Positions 13,388 through 22,747 of a DNA stretch of 64,000 nucleotides are shown here, in pieces. The DNA is taken from the NCBI GenBank assembly GCA_010909725.1, contig JAACMV010000001.1, positions 41,653 through 105,652 of the forward strand. The letters run 5' to 3'. The position numbers were made by a program, and so were the translations under genes. This DNA is from Picochlorum sp. 'celeri' (taxonomy: Eukaryota; Chlorophyta; Trebouxiophyceae). The first letter of the stretch is position 1. Each line of letters starts with the position of its first letter. The notes under the pieces are model-generated. The model saw nothing but the letters and a program-made list of their open reading frames with translations. It had not been told where the DNA came from and did not search any database.

Positions 13388-13418
<31 letters not shown>

Positions 13419-13599
13419 CAAAAACAAACCGAAAAAAGGGCGCAAATTCTGAGAAAAACAAAAAAAAAATCCAAAAACGTCTCTCCAAGAAAGAAAAGTC
13501 ATTCTTCGCTTTCCTCAAGTGCCTGGCGAAGCTCACCCTTCCTCGGGCTTCCCTCCTCTCTACCAGCGCCTGTGGGGATACACCCGACGCCGCACAAAA

Positions 13600-13715
13600 G
13601 ATTCGTCACCGGGGCTTCCCGTGTCATCTCTGTCCACAGTACTGGTCCGGCCCAATCCAGCTTAACTTCCGAGATCGGACGGGATCGGGTGTATTCTGGA
13701 TGGTATGAACGAATC
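13600..13715 (-). rRNA. 5S ribosomal RNA
   Basis: On the - strand the sequence runs from GATTCGTTCATACC (13715) to GTGACGAATC (13600). The internal promoter/core matches eukaryotic 5S RNA: CCCGATCCCGTCCGATCTCG, GGAAGTTAAGC, and GTACT near the E loop. The ends pair (GATTCGT with ACGAATC) to form helix I. A TTTT terminator follows directly (13596-13599 on the + strand). A TATA-like element (tatatg) sits about 27 nt upstream of the start, the position seen in plant 5S genes. Length is 116 nt against the usual 119-121. It is a single gene here, not an array, located 185 bp from the LINE poly(A). Confidence 0.93.
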
Positions 13716-13790
13716 ATGCCTGTAAGGAATTGTTCACATATACAAAGTCGAACCACGAATTTCCAGGGAGTTTCTTAAATACGGAAACAA

Positions 13791-13832
13791 ACGCTCTCTT
13801 CGTCAACTTTCGATTGGTTTATTACATGCGGC
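13791..13832 (-). repeat. Border motif, copy 1 (3' UTR-like, contains TGTAATAAA)
   Basis: On the - strand it contains GCCGCATGTAATAAACCAATCG followed by GACGAAGAGAGCGT. The same two blocks, in the opposite orientation, lie at 47876-47914. Both copies sit about 30-75 nt past the stop codon of a WD40 gene and carry TGTAATAAA, which could serve as a polyadenylation signal. See the finding on array borders. Confidence 0.7.
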
Positions 13833-13905
13833 AGTGCATATTGTAACATGGAATGCAAGCTTTTATACAAGTATGTCGCCAACGAAGATTGTAGTCATAG
13901 CTGCT

Positions 13906-15634
13906 CTACTCGTCCTCCTCCTCTTCACTTGCTTCATCAAGCCACTTCACCATGGGTTCCAAATCCCTCTTGGGGAGTTTTTCTCTGTCAGCCAAAAAAC
14001 CCACCACGCAACAGAGGTTTCTTCTCCTTGTTCTCAAAGCTACATGCCCAACCGGCGAGGGTAGAATCGCTTGCTGCAGTGAATACTGTGCTGCCATCGG
14101 CTGCAATGCAAAGTGCTGTGCAGCTTCCTTTATGATCGAAACGCAGCTGCGCAAATGTTACCAGACAATTTCCAGAATCGATATCGAATATTTTTAACGT
14201 GCTTCCTCCAAATAACCCGTTCGATCCAGACACAAGGAACCTAGGCCTTCCGTTCCCGTTGGGCTCATGAATATCCATGCAGACAGGCCAAGTTGCATCC
14301 TCATGCCTGCCATGCAAATGTCTCATACACATCCACGTGGATGTAGACCATACCTACAGATAGAATAAAAGTTCAAATGATGCATTTCGTTGCACATGGG
14401 CATATCACACGTCCACATACCCTGATAGTGTTGTCAGAGGAGGTTGAAAACAGCAGAGATCCGTCTCGAGTAAACACCAAGCTTTTGATGCCACCACCAT
14501 GACCTTTTAATACTTTTAGACATTTCCAAGTACGGGTATCCCATACGCGAATAGTCTGGTCGTATGAGCCTGATACAACGTATGTACCATCAGGAGATGC
14601 AGCAAGACACAGCACCCCGCTCGCGTGACCCAATAGTCCCTTCTCACACGAGAACAACGATTTCCCGTTTTCTAGCAGCTTCCAAGAGCAAAGATACAAA
14701 ACACCGTCCTCTGGGCCCCGCGAACTAATGATGCACTCAGATGACGCACTTCCCAAGGGCAACAAACACCGTATAAAACTCTTGTACACAGTCTCCAGAG
14801 TATCACATCTCACGTCGTCAGACTCCTCCTCTCCATCTTCATGTACCGTTTTTTGATTCATAATGCCCTGCATGACATCGTCTCTGTAGTAGCCTTGCTC
14901 CCCATTTGGTGGTGCCCAATATGTGTATCCATCCATTGGCCCTCTATATCCGAGCTGCGGAATAAACCTTGGCCCAGTGTGATTAACGACAACCTCATCC
15001 ATGTGATCTTTTTCTTCGTCATGCTGCCGGGTAGGCTCTGACAAAGCATCCTCTACCACAGCCTCCATGGGTGAATCTTCTCTGCCCGCATCAATGAAAT
15101 TCCCCATATAGTCGATTGATCTCAGCGATAACTCCTCGTCTCCGACGTCGAGATGCGCCTTCCATACGTATCCTTTGGATGTCACAAAAATCACTTCTAC
15201 ACCTTCCTCTATTGGTTTGATTTCCAGGGAGACAATATCATCACGAGAACTCCCCTTCTGAACTGGCACACTCACATCACATACAATCCTGCCGTCACGA
15301 CAATCCACCACCAAAATGCCAGTGCTTTGAACATCTCGAGGCTTGTCCACATCAATACCATCCGAAGACGTCTTCCCCCGTGTGGGCAAGGGACAGTCTC
15401 CATACCCACACAGCAGGTATTTGTCCCTAAAACATTTCAACGCCTGAACTCGCCTGTTACTACCCAACTGCATCAATAATGTAGATATTGTACAGGAATA
15501 TGACAGAACAAGCACAAGTACGGCCCAAGGAGCACAAGGTTTCCCTCAAATATTTGCTCTGCTACCATGACTGTCACCTCACACGCACCTCCACGTGCCA
15601 CAATGACTCCACACGACCCTGTACTGTCATTATC
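13906..15634 (-). CDS. WD40-repeat protein
   Basis: The long exon 14424-15515 and a second exon (down to 13906) flank an intron at about 14358-14424 that restores a WD repeat (...SDNTIRV | WSTSTWMC). The C-terminal half has clear WD40 repeats: LLGHASGVLCLAASPDGTYV...IRVWD, LKGHGGGIKSLVFTRDGSLL, and two degenerate ones. The N-terminal half looks like divergent beta-propeller with an acidic insert. The last ~27 residues (an acidic tail ending SEEEEDE) need one T fewer in the T6 run near 13998. An upstream exon (15521-15634, ...IFEGNLVLLGP) is likely, joined through an intron at about 15457-15520; the true start is not resolved. It probably acts as a scaffold, but no specific family is recognised. 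It is divergent from the fumarate reductase gene. Confidence 0.8.
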
Positions 15635-15827
15635 CTATGAAATGAAATATTCGTTGGTATCAGAAGGAGTGTATGGCCATCTATACGTGATTTGGTCAAC
15701 GTTGCTGACTTTTTAATGTTTTATTTACAGATGATTCCTGACCTCGTGGCGATATCCTACGGCTCTTCCGCGATTACAACCGTACTTAATGACCATACTA
15801 CTTTCTATATACATAATCAAATCATGC
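15635..15827. promoter_or_regulatory. Divergent intergenic region between WD40 and fumarate reductase genes
   Basis: About 190 bp separate the last recognisable exon of the WD40 gene from the start of the reductase. It may still hold the first WD40 exon: a - strand ATG at about 15790 opens a short frame that closes at a TAA. Apart from AT-rich stretches (taatgttttatttacag, tatatacataatcaaatc) no motif stands out. Confidence 0.35.
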
Positions 15828-17419
15828 ATGGCTGATAGAACGAACAAAAAGGTTTTATTGGTTTCTTCAGCGTTCGGGATCGTTTTGGTTGCCGTGGCAG
15901 TCCAACAGCTCCTTCGCGATGATTCCTCGGACTCGGCTCAAAATAATCAAAAGATAGAAGATTGGGATCTGGTTGTTGTTGGTTCGGGATCGGCTGGCCT
16001 GAGTGCGGCAGTACACGCTGCGGAAGCAGCACCGTCTGCTAGGATCCTTGTCCTCGAGAAAGCAGCCACGGTTGGCGGTAATAGTGCTAAGGCGTCTTCT
16101 GGTATGAATGCATTGGATGATGGAACGGATGAGAAGGCCATGAAGGCGTTTGTTGATGATGTGAAACGCTCTGGTGGTGGGTTGAGTGATGAAGGTTTGG
16201 TGGACGTGTTGGTGAGGGAGAGTGGGATGGCGGTCGACTTCTTGAAAAAGATCGGAGTGCCGTTTTCGTCTCATCTTGTTCAGTTAGGGGGTCACTCAGA
16301 GGCAAGGACGCATACGGTAACGACGGGGGCAGTTGGGTGGACAATTGTGAGTCAGTTGAAAGCAGCTGTGGAAGCGCTGGAGAATGTTCATATACGCACG
16401 CAAAGCTCTGTTGAAAAGCTCATAGTACTTGACGGAGAAGAAAGTAGCGAATCTTCTCCAATGGTCAGAGGGTGTTTGTACAAGACACAGGATGGCACCC
16501 GTGTTGCTGCGTATGCAACACATGGTGTGATTCTGGCTGCAGGTGGATTTGGCCACAATTTCCAGTGGTTGTCAAAGTATGTGACGATGCGTCCAATCAC
16601 AACGACGAATGGAAACTTTAGCACAGGTGATGGGATTGTGTTGGGCGAACAAGTAGGAGCCAAGGTGAGATATGTAGATCAAGTACAAATCCATCCAACA
16701 TCATTCATAGATCCATTGGCTCCAGAGGCTGAGACAAAGGTATGGCGTCTACATGGTCGCATCCTGTGCTGTTTATCGTGCTGAATGATGATGAAAAGTT
16801 GTTCATGCAGGTTTTAGCCCCGGAAAAGCTTCGAGGCCTCGGTGGTATTCTTGTGTCGCAGCAAGGGACACGGTTTGTGAATGAACTGGACACAAGAGAC
16901 AAGGTCGCCCAAGCAATCCTCTCGCTCCCAGGAAAAAGTGCGTATCTCATTCTCGACAAACACATTGAAGAAAAGGTAGGCTCCGCGATGAAGTTTTACA
17001 AAGGTAAAAAATTGATCCAGGAGTGCCCTGGAGGATTGTCTGAACTGGAAAAGACATTGGGAATGCCCCAAAACAATCTCGTGAAAACTGTGACTGACCT
17101 CAATGCGATTGCGTCGACTCAAGAGAGTGTGGATCTGTCATGCATTTGGAGGCCTAAGATACACAAATTTAATGTACATGGAGACTTTCTGTTTGCAAAG
17201 ATTACGCCATCTGTTCATTACACAATGGGAGGCCTGGCCATTGACACCTCTGCCCGTGTCTTGGACTCTTCGAATAAGCCGATCAAGCATCTATATGCCG
17301 CGGGAGAAGTGACAGGAGGTGTTCACGGGCGCAATAGGCTTGGAGGGAACAGTTTGCTGGAGTGCATCGTCTTTGGCTCGATTGCAGGCCGTGCTGCAGT
17401 CTCCTCTACTCTGTCTTGA
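15828..17419 (+). CDS. FAD-dependent fumarate reductase (OSM1/FRD1-like), membrane anchored
   Basis: Soluble-type fumarate reductase that reoxidises FADH2/NADH by reducing fumarate to succinate; yeast relatives act in mitochondria and ER. Two exons: the intron 16740-16810 (71 nt, GTATGG...CAG) joins ETK to VLAPEKL. Residues ~9-30 form one hydrophobic segment ([17 protein letters not shown]), probably a signal anchor. The FAD-binding dinucleotide motif [11 protein letters not shown] follows at ~45-60, then [13 protein letters not shown], the substrate/active-site segment [19 protein letters not shown], and near the C-terminus [27 protein letters not shown]. All are hallmarks of the flavoprotein family; length ~505 aa is normal. 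An in-frame ATG at 15789 would add 13 residues. The coding end overlaps the convergent MATE gene by 14 nt. Confidence 0.92.
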
Positions 17420-19071
17420 CAGGTGCACCTGTGCCACTTCCCACTTTGCCCACCGTCGGGCTCATGAACCGAAACAAATCTAAACCCAGCGTCGAAATAT
17501 TAAACAATTTTAGGCTGATCCAGATAGTGAATAAATCGTCAGCAAATGCACCAAGCGCTATCAGGGAACACATGCTTGCAGCTGCAGAACGTGTTGCAAT
17601 CCATGTGGTGTCTGCTGCTCCCAGGATTCCACCTTCAAGCGATAAACCCACGGCATCAAGAGGCTACACATGTCAATAAAAGAGATATAGAATGATAAGG
17701 ATGTGTGCAACCAATATGAAGAAGAAGAGAATCATGATGACATACCATGAGTATGAGGAGCAGAGGCAACACCCCGACAACGTCCTTATTCACTGTCAAA
17801 CTATCTGTAAAAATAAATGGAATTTGCCCTTCGAGGGCATAAAGACCAATACCGAGAGGAATACTCGTCAAAACTGCGAGATGGCATATTCTTTCCATGA
17901 TCTCTGCTGCGGTGCCCATCCCCTGGGCTGTTCTCTTGCTCAGAGACGATGCCACCATGCTGTGGGCAGTTGCATTGTAAGCCATGAACAACTGCAACCA
18001 GAAACTGCTAATCTGACGTAACACAGTATGAGCAGCTAAATTATTCGGACCTAAGCTCGTAGCTATTGAACTAGATGCCAACATGGGCATGAAAACTGCA
18101 GCCTGCCCCAAGGCCAGTGATGGCGCCATCTTCACGTATGGCATGGCATCTGACACAGTGGGCATGTCGACGAGATCTTCAAGCATCAGCTGACCCTTCC
18201 GGTGAAGCATGTACAGGACAGTACATGCACCAATCCACTGCGATATTGAGGCAGCGTAGCCAGCTCCTTCCACCCCCATGTCTAAACCATAGACAAAGAG
18301 CACATCAAACAATCCCAGGAACAAGCCATACAATGCTGACCCTACAAAAGGGGATACCATATCCTTGTGACCACGAGCCGCACCTATCCCAACCATCATA
18401 ATCAACGCAGCTGGTATACCCCAACACCGAGCTTCGAGGTATCCGCTCGCCAGACTGGCTATATGGGCATCGCTCGACACCAACCCCATCACATGGGGTG
18501 ATGCCATCATGAGCACAGCTTGCATCACCATGCCAAAGAGCAATGCTACCCTCGCTCCTTTGCTCGTAACTTTGGAAGCCATTGCAAGATTCTTTGACGA
18601 CGCGTGATCGGCGACCAATGGTGTCGTTCCAAAGATGAACACACCGAGTGTCCCAAGGGCAAACTGAAACACCACCGTACCCAACCCCACAGCACCCAGC
18701 TCCGATGGCCCCAATCGCCCTACAATAGACGTATCTATCAGAGCCTGAACAGGTTCTAATACTAGTGCGAGTAACGCTGGGAAAAACAGCCTCGCAATCT
18801 CCTCATCTTCAGTACACTTGAGCACTGGAAGGGGAGCCTTTGCCAGGAACAATGCCCCAGTACGCCTGTAAAACGCCTGCGCTAATTTCAAATCCCCTGG
18901 CTTCATTCGCTCAACAAATCGTACGTTCTGAGCGTCAAGAGCCCGCAATTCTTTCGATGACACTGTCTTTGCCCTTGCAATGACCGTTGTTGTTCTTCTT
19001 CTTCTTCCTCTGCTGCTGCTTTCACGAAAGAAATGATCCCTTCTACTGCCCCACGTGACTCTCGACACCAT
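17406..19071 (-). CDS. MATE-family efflux carrier, probably plastid envelope
   Basis: Multi-antimicrobial extrusion type transporter. The first exon (17746-19071) begins with a basic, Ser/Arg-rich leader ([14 protein letters not shown]...) typical of a transit peptide. It then shows MATE signatures: [22 protein letters not shown] (TM1-2), [41 protein letters not shown] and [21 protein letters not shown]. The intron 17664-17745 (82 nt) leads to exon 2 (17406-17663) with the last helices ([19 protein letters not shown]). Total ~525 aa. The best family resemblance is to plant chloroplast MATEs (EDS5/DTX46-like); the substrate cannot be told. The stop codon lies inside the coding end of the convergent fumarate reductase gene. 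Confidence 0.9.
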
Positions 19072-19418
19072 ATTTAGAAGCAGTACGAATCGTGTTCATA
19101 TTCGTCGACATCCATCGGGGCAAAAGCCCAAAACTTGTGCCACATGGCTCAGGGTCGTTCGATTACTTTCTCTGCCCCTCAAATGATATTACGGGGTCGA
19201 TATCGTATGAATCTCATAATGTAAACAATTAATGCATGTGTATACTCTTCCGAAACCCACCTCTGAACCCTCATGCTTCTCGACTTTCTTGCCTGTTCCT
19301 TCATTAGCTACTATAAGAATTTGAACAATTTCATTCCTGTCCGCTCTCAAACGCACACGAGAGTACCATTGATGTAAAATAATTAATTATATACTATACA
19401 GTGGTATGCACGAGCATC
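19072..19418. promoter_or_regulatory. Divergent promoter region between MATE and YidD-like genes
   Basis: 347 bp without coding potential on either strand. An AT-rich TATA-like stretch (attaattatatactataca, about 19382-19400) sits 20-35 bp before the YidD ATG at 19419. Nothing comparable is evident near the MATE start. No repeats or RNA genes are seen. Confidence 0.4.
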
Positions 19419-20007
19419 ATGGCAGTCGACATTGTCCATAAAGTACCCACGTGTTCTGCTTCTAGTTCTTCCTTCTTCTCTCCCAGTCTTGCACCAATAG
19501 CACTGCGTCGTAGAAACCTCAGAAGAAGAGAATGTAGAGAGCAGAATCGTTTGGTTACGTCGAGCTGCTTGGAATGTATGCGCTTGAAACAGCAGCAGAG
19601 ACGTGCCCTTCAACCACTTCAGTCAGTCCCTCCAGAGACAAAGGGAGAACCCTCTGTGGATGAAGATGTACCGAATCAGGAAAAGGTTGGCGTCAGGTAC
19701 GCGGGATGATATGCCATACTACTATGGCGCATTCTTTCATGTTGTTGTGCGCATGCTGTACAGGATTGCATTGAGTATGCTTCGGTTTTATAAGACTGCT
19801 ATATCTCCCATCCTGCCTCCTTCGTGTCGATTTGTGCCCACCTGTTCTTCGTATGCCATGGAAGCGTACACTGAATATGGTGTGGGAAAGGGAACGATCA
19901 TGACGGCATGGAGGCTGCTACGGTGTACTCCTTGGGGCGACTCTGGGTATGATCCTGCAGTCTGGCCACCGCGAGGTTTAGGGTGGATGACATCATTCTT
20001 AAAATAA
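19419..20007 (+). CDS. yidD: YidD-type membrane protein insertion factor with organelle leader
   Basis: In bacteria YidD assists YidC in inserting membrane proteins; a plastid homologue would work beside the YidC relative Alb3. The family motif is complete: MLRFYKTAISPILPPSCRFVPTCSSY, then GVGKGTIMTAWRLLRCTPWGDSGYDPAVWP. An intron at 19697-19763 (67 nt, GTACGC...CAG) joins VGVR to IALSML. Exon 1 encodes a ~90-residue Ser/Arg-rich leader from the ATG at 19419 (MAVDIVHKVPTCSASSSSFF), consistent with a plastid transit peptide. Without splicing, ATG codons inside the intron give a misleading alternative start. The stop is 24 bp from the stop of the convergent AAGAB-like gene. Confidence 0.9.
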
Positions 20008-20031
20008 CCAGCGAATGAACGTGGTGGATCA

Positions 20032-20840
20032 TCACCGGCCCTCTGACTCCTGTTGCCCATCCTCGTCGTCCAAGTTGAGCTCATCTATCAGATCCTCAAT
20101 TATCTGAAGCATGTCCTCTCTGCTCGCATTCTTGGATACATCCGCTGCATGCCATTTGAAAATACACATGAACTCAACAGCATTGCCTATTTGATACGCA
20201 CAAATGATACATGTATGTAAACACGTACCTAGTCGACCAAATATAGCCTCCATCACGAGGCGATCATCCTCATCATCCGTGTCGCTGCTGGCAGAAGGAT
20301 TCACCTCACCATGCATATGGGACTTCATCACCGCCCCCGGCCACATGTGCGCCTGAAGAGCATCCTCTAAACGCACAACACCAGTCTCGCAATCAGCAAT
20401 ACCCTGCTCATCATACCGTTGCTCTTCGATGAGCTCAAATCCCTGATCCACGCACCAATCTCGTGCCTGCACCAGAAAAGGAGCATGCTCCTCCTGACCC
20501 ATATTCATACCACGGCAGAACACCAACGATATCTCCACAGATGTACCCTGATAAGCTTTCAGCGTATCCTCCCACCAAGGAGCAAACCGATCGAATAAAT
20601 AGTCCTTTGAGCCAGCATCAATCACAACAACCAGTGCCTCTACACCCTGAAACACCTCCTCTACGAGCACCTCCACATCTGAATCGAATCGAATAGGCAC
20701 AGAAGCACTATAGTATTTATTATCTATGCAGTATACACCACGCGTAGGTTGGAGATTCGAGAGTTCTTCCGCAACGGATTTCAAAATGTCGTCAGAGGTA
20801 CCCAGAAGGCGATACCGCGATCCGAGGGCATTTGGGATGC
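20032..20840 (-). CDS. AAGAB: Alpha/gamma-adaptin-binding protein p34 (AAGAB/Irc6-like)
   Basis: AAGAB is a cytosolic chaperone that stabilises adaptin subunits during assembly of AP1/AP2 clathrin adaptors. Matching landmarks in order: LLGTSDDILKSVAEEL, YCIDNKYYSASVPI, EALVVVIDAGSKDYLFDRFAPWW, SLVFCRGM, RDWCVDQGFELIEE and RLEDALQAHMWPGAVMKS, followed by an acidic stretch SSDTDDEDD. An intron at 20145-20228 (84 nt) joins IFGRL to ADVSKNAS, giving the C-terminal adaptin-binding helix (MLQIIEDLIDELNLDDEDG). The first 15-20 residues lie in an upstream exon not located with certainty; the frame stays open to about 20850. Confidence 0.85.
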
Positions 20841-21087
20841 ATACGCGTGTACTATACTAGTAAAAATAGTTTTTAATGTATGTATGAATGGGTATATTCG
20901 CAGAAACCTTCCTTGAATGCGAACAGTCTGGATCCTGAGAGATGAATCTGCCCAGGCTACAGGAGCTGATCAGAGGAGTTGGTGAAGGACATTGTATACG
21001 CTGCTGGGTACGTCGTGGTATTACATGATACACAAGTGTGTTTTCATTTCATTCTCACTGGAAAAAGAGAGCGGGAAAACTCTGTTT

Positions 21088-21353
21088 TCAGACAGCAACA
21101 AAAGCACAAAGAAGAAGCAAAGCAACAGTCAGCCTTGCTGTTGCAGCAGATGTAGCATCTCCTTCCATGTCAAAATCATCTGGAGAGGGGGCGCAGCATC
21201 CATCCTGGCATGTCTGAGATGCCCCCACATTATCCGCTACCCACTGGCAGTCACTGTCCGCCGAGCACGTGAAAGGGCAATCATCTCCCATACTGTGCTG
21301 CACAAAGAGAAGCACGTACAGAAGCAAACTTTACTAAACAAAGAGACTCTCAT
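21088..21353 (-). CDS. Small cysteine-rich secreted protein with GPI-anchor-like tail
   Basis: About 87 residues. From the ATG at 21353 the start MRVSLFSK continues into LLLYVLLFVQHSMG, a good signal peptide, only if one T is added to the TTT run near 21328; otherwise the first in-frame ATG is at about 21291. The mature part is short, acidic and Cys-rich: CPFTCSADSDCQWVADNVG, then CQDGCCAPSPDDFD. The C-terminus is a spacer followed by a hydrophobic tail (LTVALLLLCAFVAV) ending at the stop, the layout of a GPI-attachment signal. No family recognised. The opposite strand also has a 147-codon ORF, but it has none of these features. Confidence 0.6.
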
Positions 21354-21638
21354 TCGTTCGTCCGTGGAAAAGGAGATGCACGAATTAACACCCTACGTCG
21401 ATGTTCTCACTCAATACTATTTTATTTACTTTTGATGCAACAACATCAGTATGTTGCCAATTACTGTATTATTGGCTGATGATCGACACCGCGGCCTGTT
21501 CCTTATATAGAAAGAAAAAAGGCCATGCCATGATGGCGCCATGGCCATGACAAAATAAATATGTCCCATACGGCTTAACGCTGTAGTCGTAAAATGTATA
21601 CATGATGATGATTCGCATTTTACTCTTGAGTTGTGAAT

Positions 21639-22726
21639 ATGGTGGTCTGTGGAGGGGTCTTCTCGAGGCCTAGAAGCAAATGCTTTGACGGGGGTCAACG
21701 CCTTCTCTTTGGGGTATTGCTTTCTGTGCTCCTCGTGTTTCCCGGTCTAATCGCACTGTCCAGGGACACATCCATCATTACAAATACGAGAATCGCTCTT
21801 GATAGACAATCTCAGGACAATGTCAACAAGCCGAGGCACGAACAAGTTCCTCTTGTCACTGGTTGTGGACCTCAGGAACCATGTTTGTGAAAGAGCTTCT
21901 CGAGGCCCACGGCATTCCTGCATTGCATGAGGAAATGGAAATTGGTCATGTATCTGTATCATGGCTATATGGGGCCTATAATCAATCGAATATTCCGTTT
22001 GAATCTGAGCAATCAAAGGCACTGCGGACACGGTTTTTGAAAGGGGGTCTCCAACCGTTTGGCCCGGTTGTTCACCTCGTCCGCAACCCATTGGATGTGA
22101 TCAGTAGTGTGTCTCGGTGTTTCTGCGGGAAGGGCGTGCTCAGAGGGCCTGGTATCAAAAGAGATCGGATGTCATGGGAGTTTTTTGAAACTGCCACGTC
22201 TGGGGAGGAGAGGATGGTTGTGCATGATAGACTTGGGTCTCTTGATGATAGAATTCGGTTGGGAATGGAATACTACTATCGCTGGAATGCGATGATTCGA
22301 ATGAATTTTCCAAATGCAACGTTGATACACTACGAGGATGTATCAATAGATGATTTGACAATGGCACTGAATTTGCCACACAGGCCAAGGGATCCTCATC
22401 CATCGCCCAAGGATAGTGGTCATGCTGGTCGAGTGACATGGTTAAAACTCTTGTCTTTGGATGAATCCATGGCAGAAAAGGTATACGAGGAGGCACGTCG
22501 GTATGGGTACATCACATCAGCTGAATGGAAATCCACCTGGATGGTTCATCGCATGGTGAGTTCATCACATTCCATTGTGGATGCCATTGCCCACACGAGG
22601 GTTCGAATCAACAGAGTTCCTCTGGCACTCTCTATCTTTGATTGGCTTGTTTATAGCAGGGGGCCCATACAACAGGAAAGAGGTGTGAGGAAGAGAATTG
22701 CAACTCCGAAGCATGTCTTTTTGTGA
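21639..22726 (+). CDS. Sulfotransferase-like Golgi type II membrane protein, one-base break in the PAPS loop
   Basis: The start at ATG 21639 gives a short basic cytosolic stretch and one membrane anchor (LLFGVLLSVLLVFPGLIAL), then a luminal domain. The 5'-phosphosulfate-binding loop reads LVTGCG before and SGTMFVKELLEAHGIPALHE after a single missing base in the CC run near 21873; adding one C gives GCGPSGTMF. Further sulfotransferase features: HLVRNPLDVISSV (3'-phosphate region), RLGMEYYYRWNAMI and LIHYEDVSIDD. It would transfer sulfate from PAPS to a glycan or protein in the Golgi; the acceptor is unknown. Only 21 nt separate its stop from the next ORF, which may be the same gene. Confidence 0.75.
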
Positions 22727-22747
22727 GGCCAAAGCAGTCAGCGTAAA

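Larger units (their letters stand above)
8891..13414 (+). mobile_element. LINE copy 3, full length and best preserved
   Basis: The 5' end is an A/T near-palindrome at 8891-8915 followed at once by the ORF ATG at 8916. The 3' UTR of about 210 nt (13175-13387) is followed by a 27-nt poly(A) at 13388-13414. The sequence after the poly(A) is A-rich and unrelated to the element. This copy gives the best family model: one long ORF of roughly 1,400 codons, a very short 5' UTR, a hairpin-bearing 3' UTR and poly(A). Confidence 0.94.

Noticed and set aside
1..13414. LTR retrotransposon or retrovirus-like element
   Set aside because: No long terminal repeats, no gag, protease or integrase; poly(A) tails and an AP-type endonuclease identify a LINE.
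13834..14200. Three overlapping + strand ORFs
   Set aside because: Antisense to the C-terminus of the WD40 gene.
20992..21435. 147-codon + strand ORF
   Set aside because: Overlaps the Cys-rich - strand gene, which has signal peptide, Cys pattern and anchor; the + ORF shows none. A short + strand frame at 20942 (MNLPRLQELIRG) also lacks context.
22590..22615. tRNA T-loop-like GAGGGTTCGAATCAAC
   Set aside because: No D-stem, anticodon stem or acceptor stem around it; lies in conserved sulfotransferase coding sequence.
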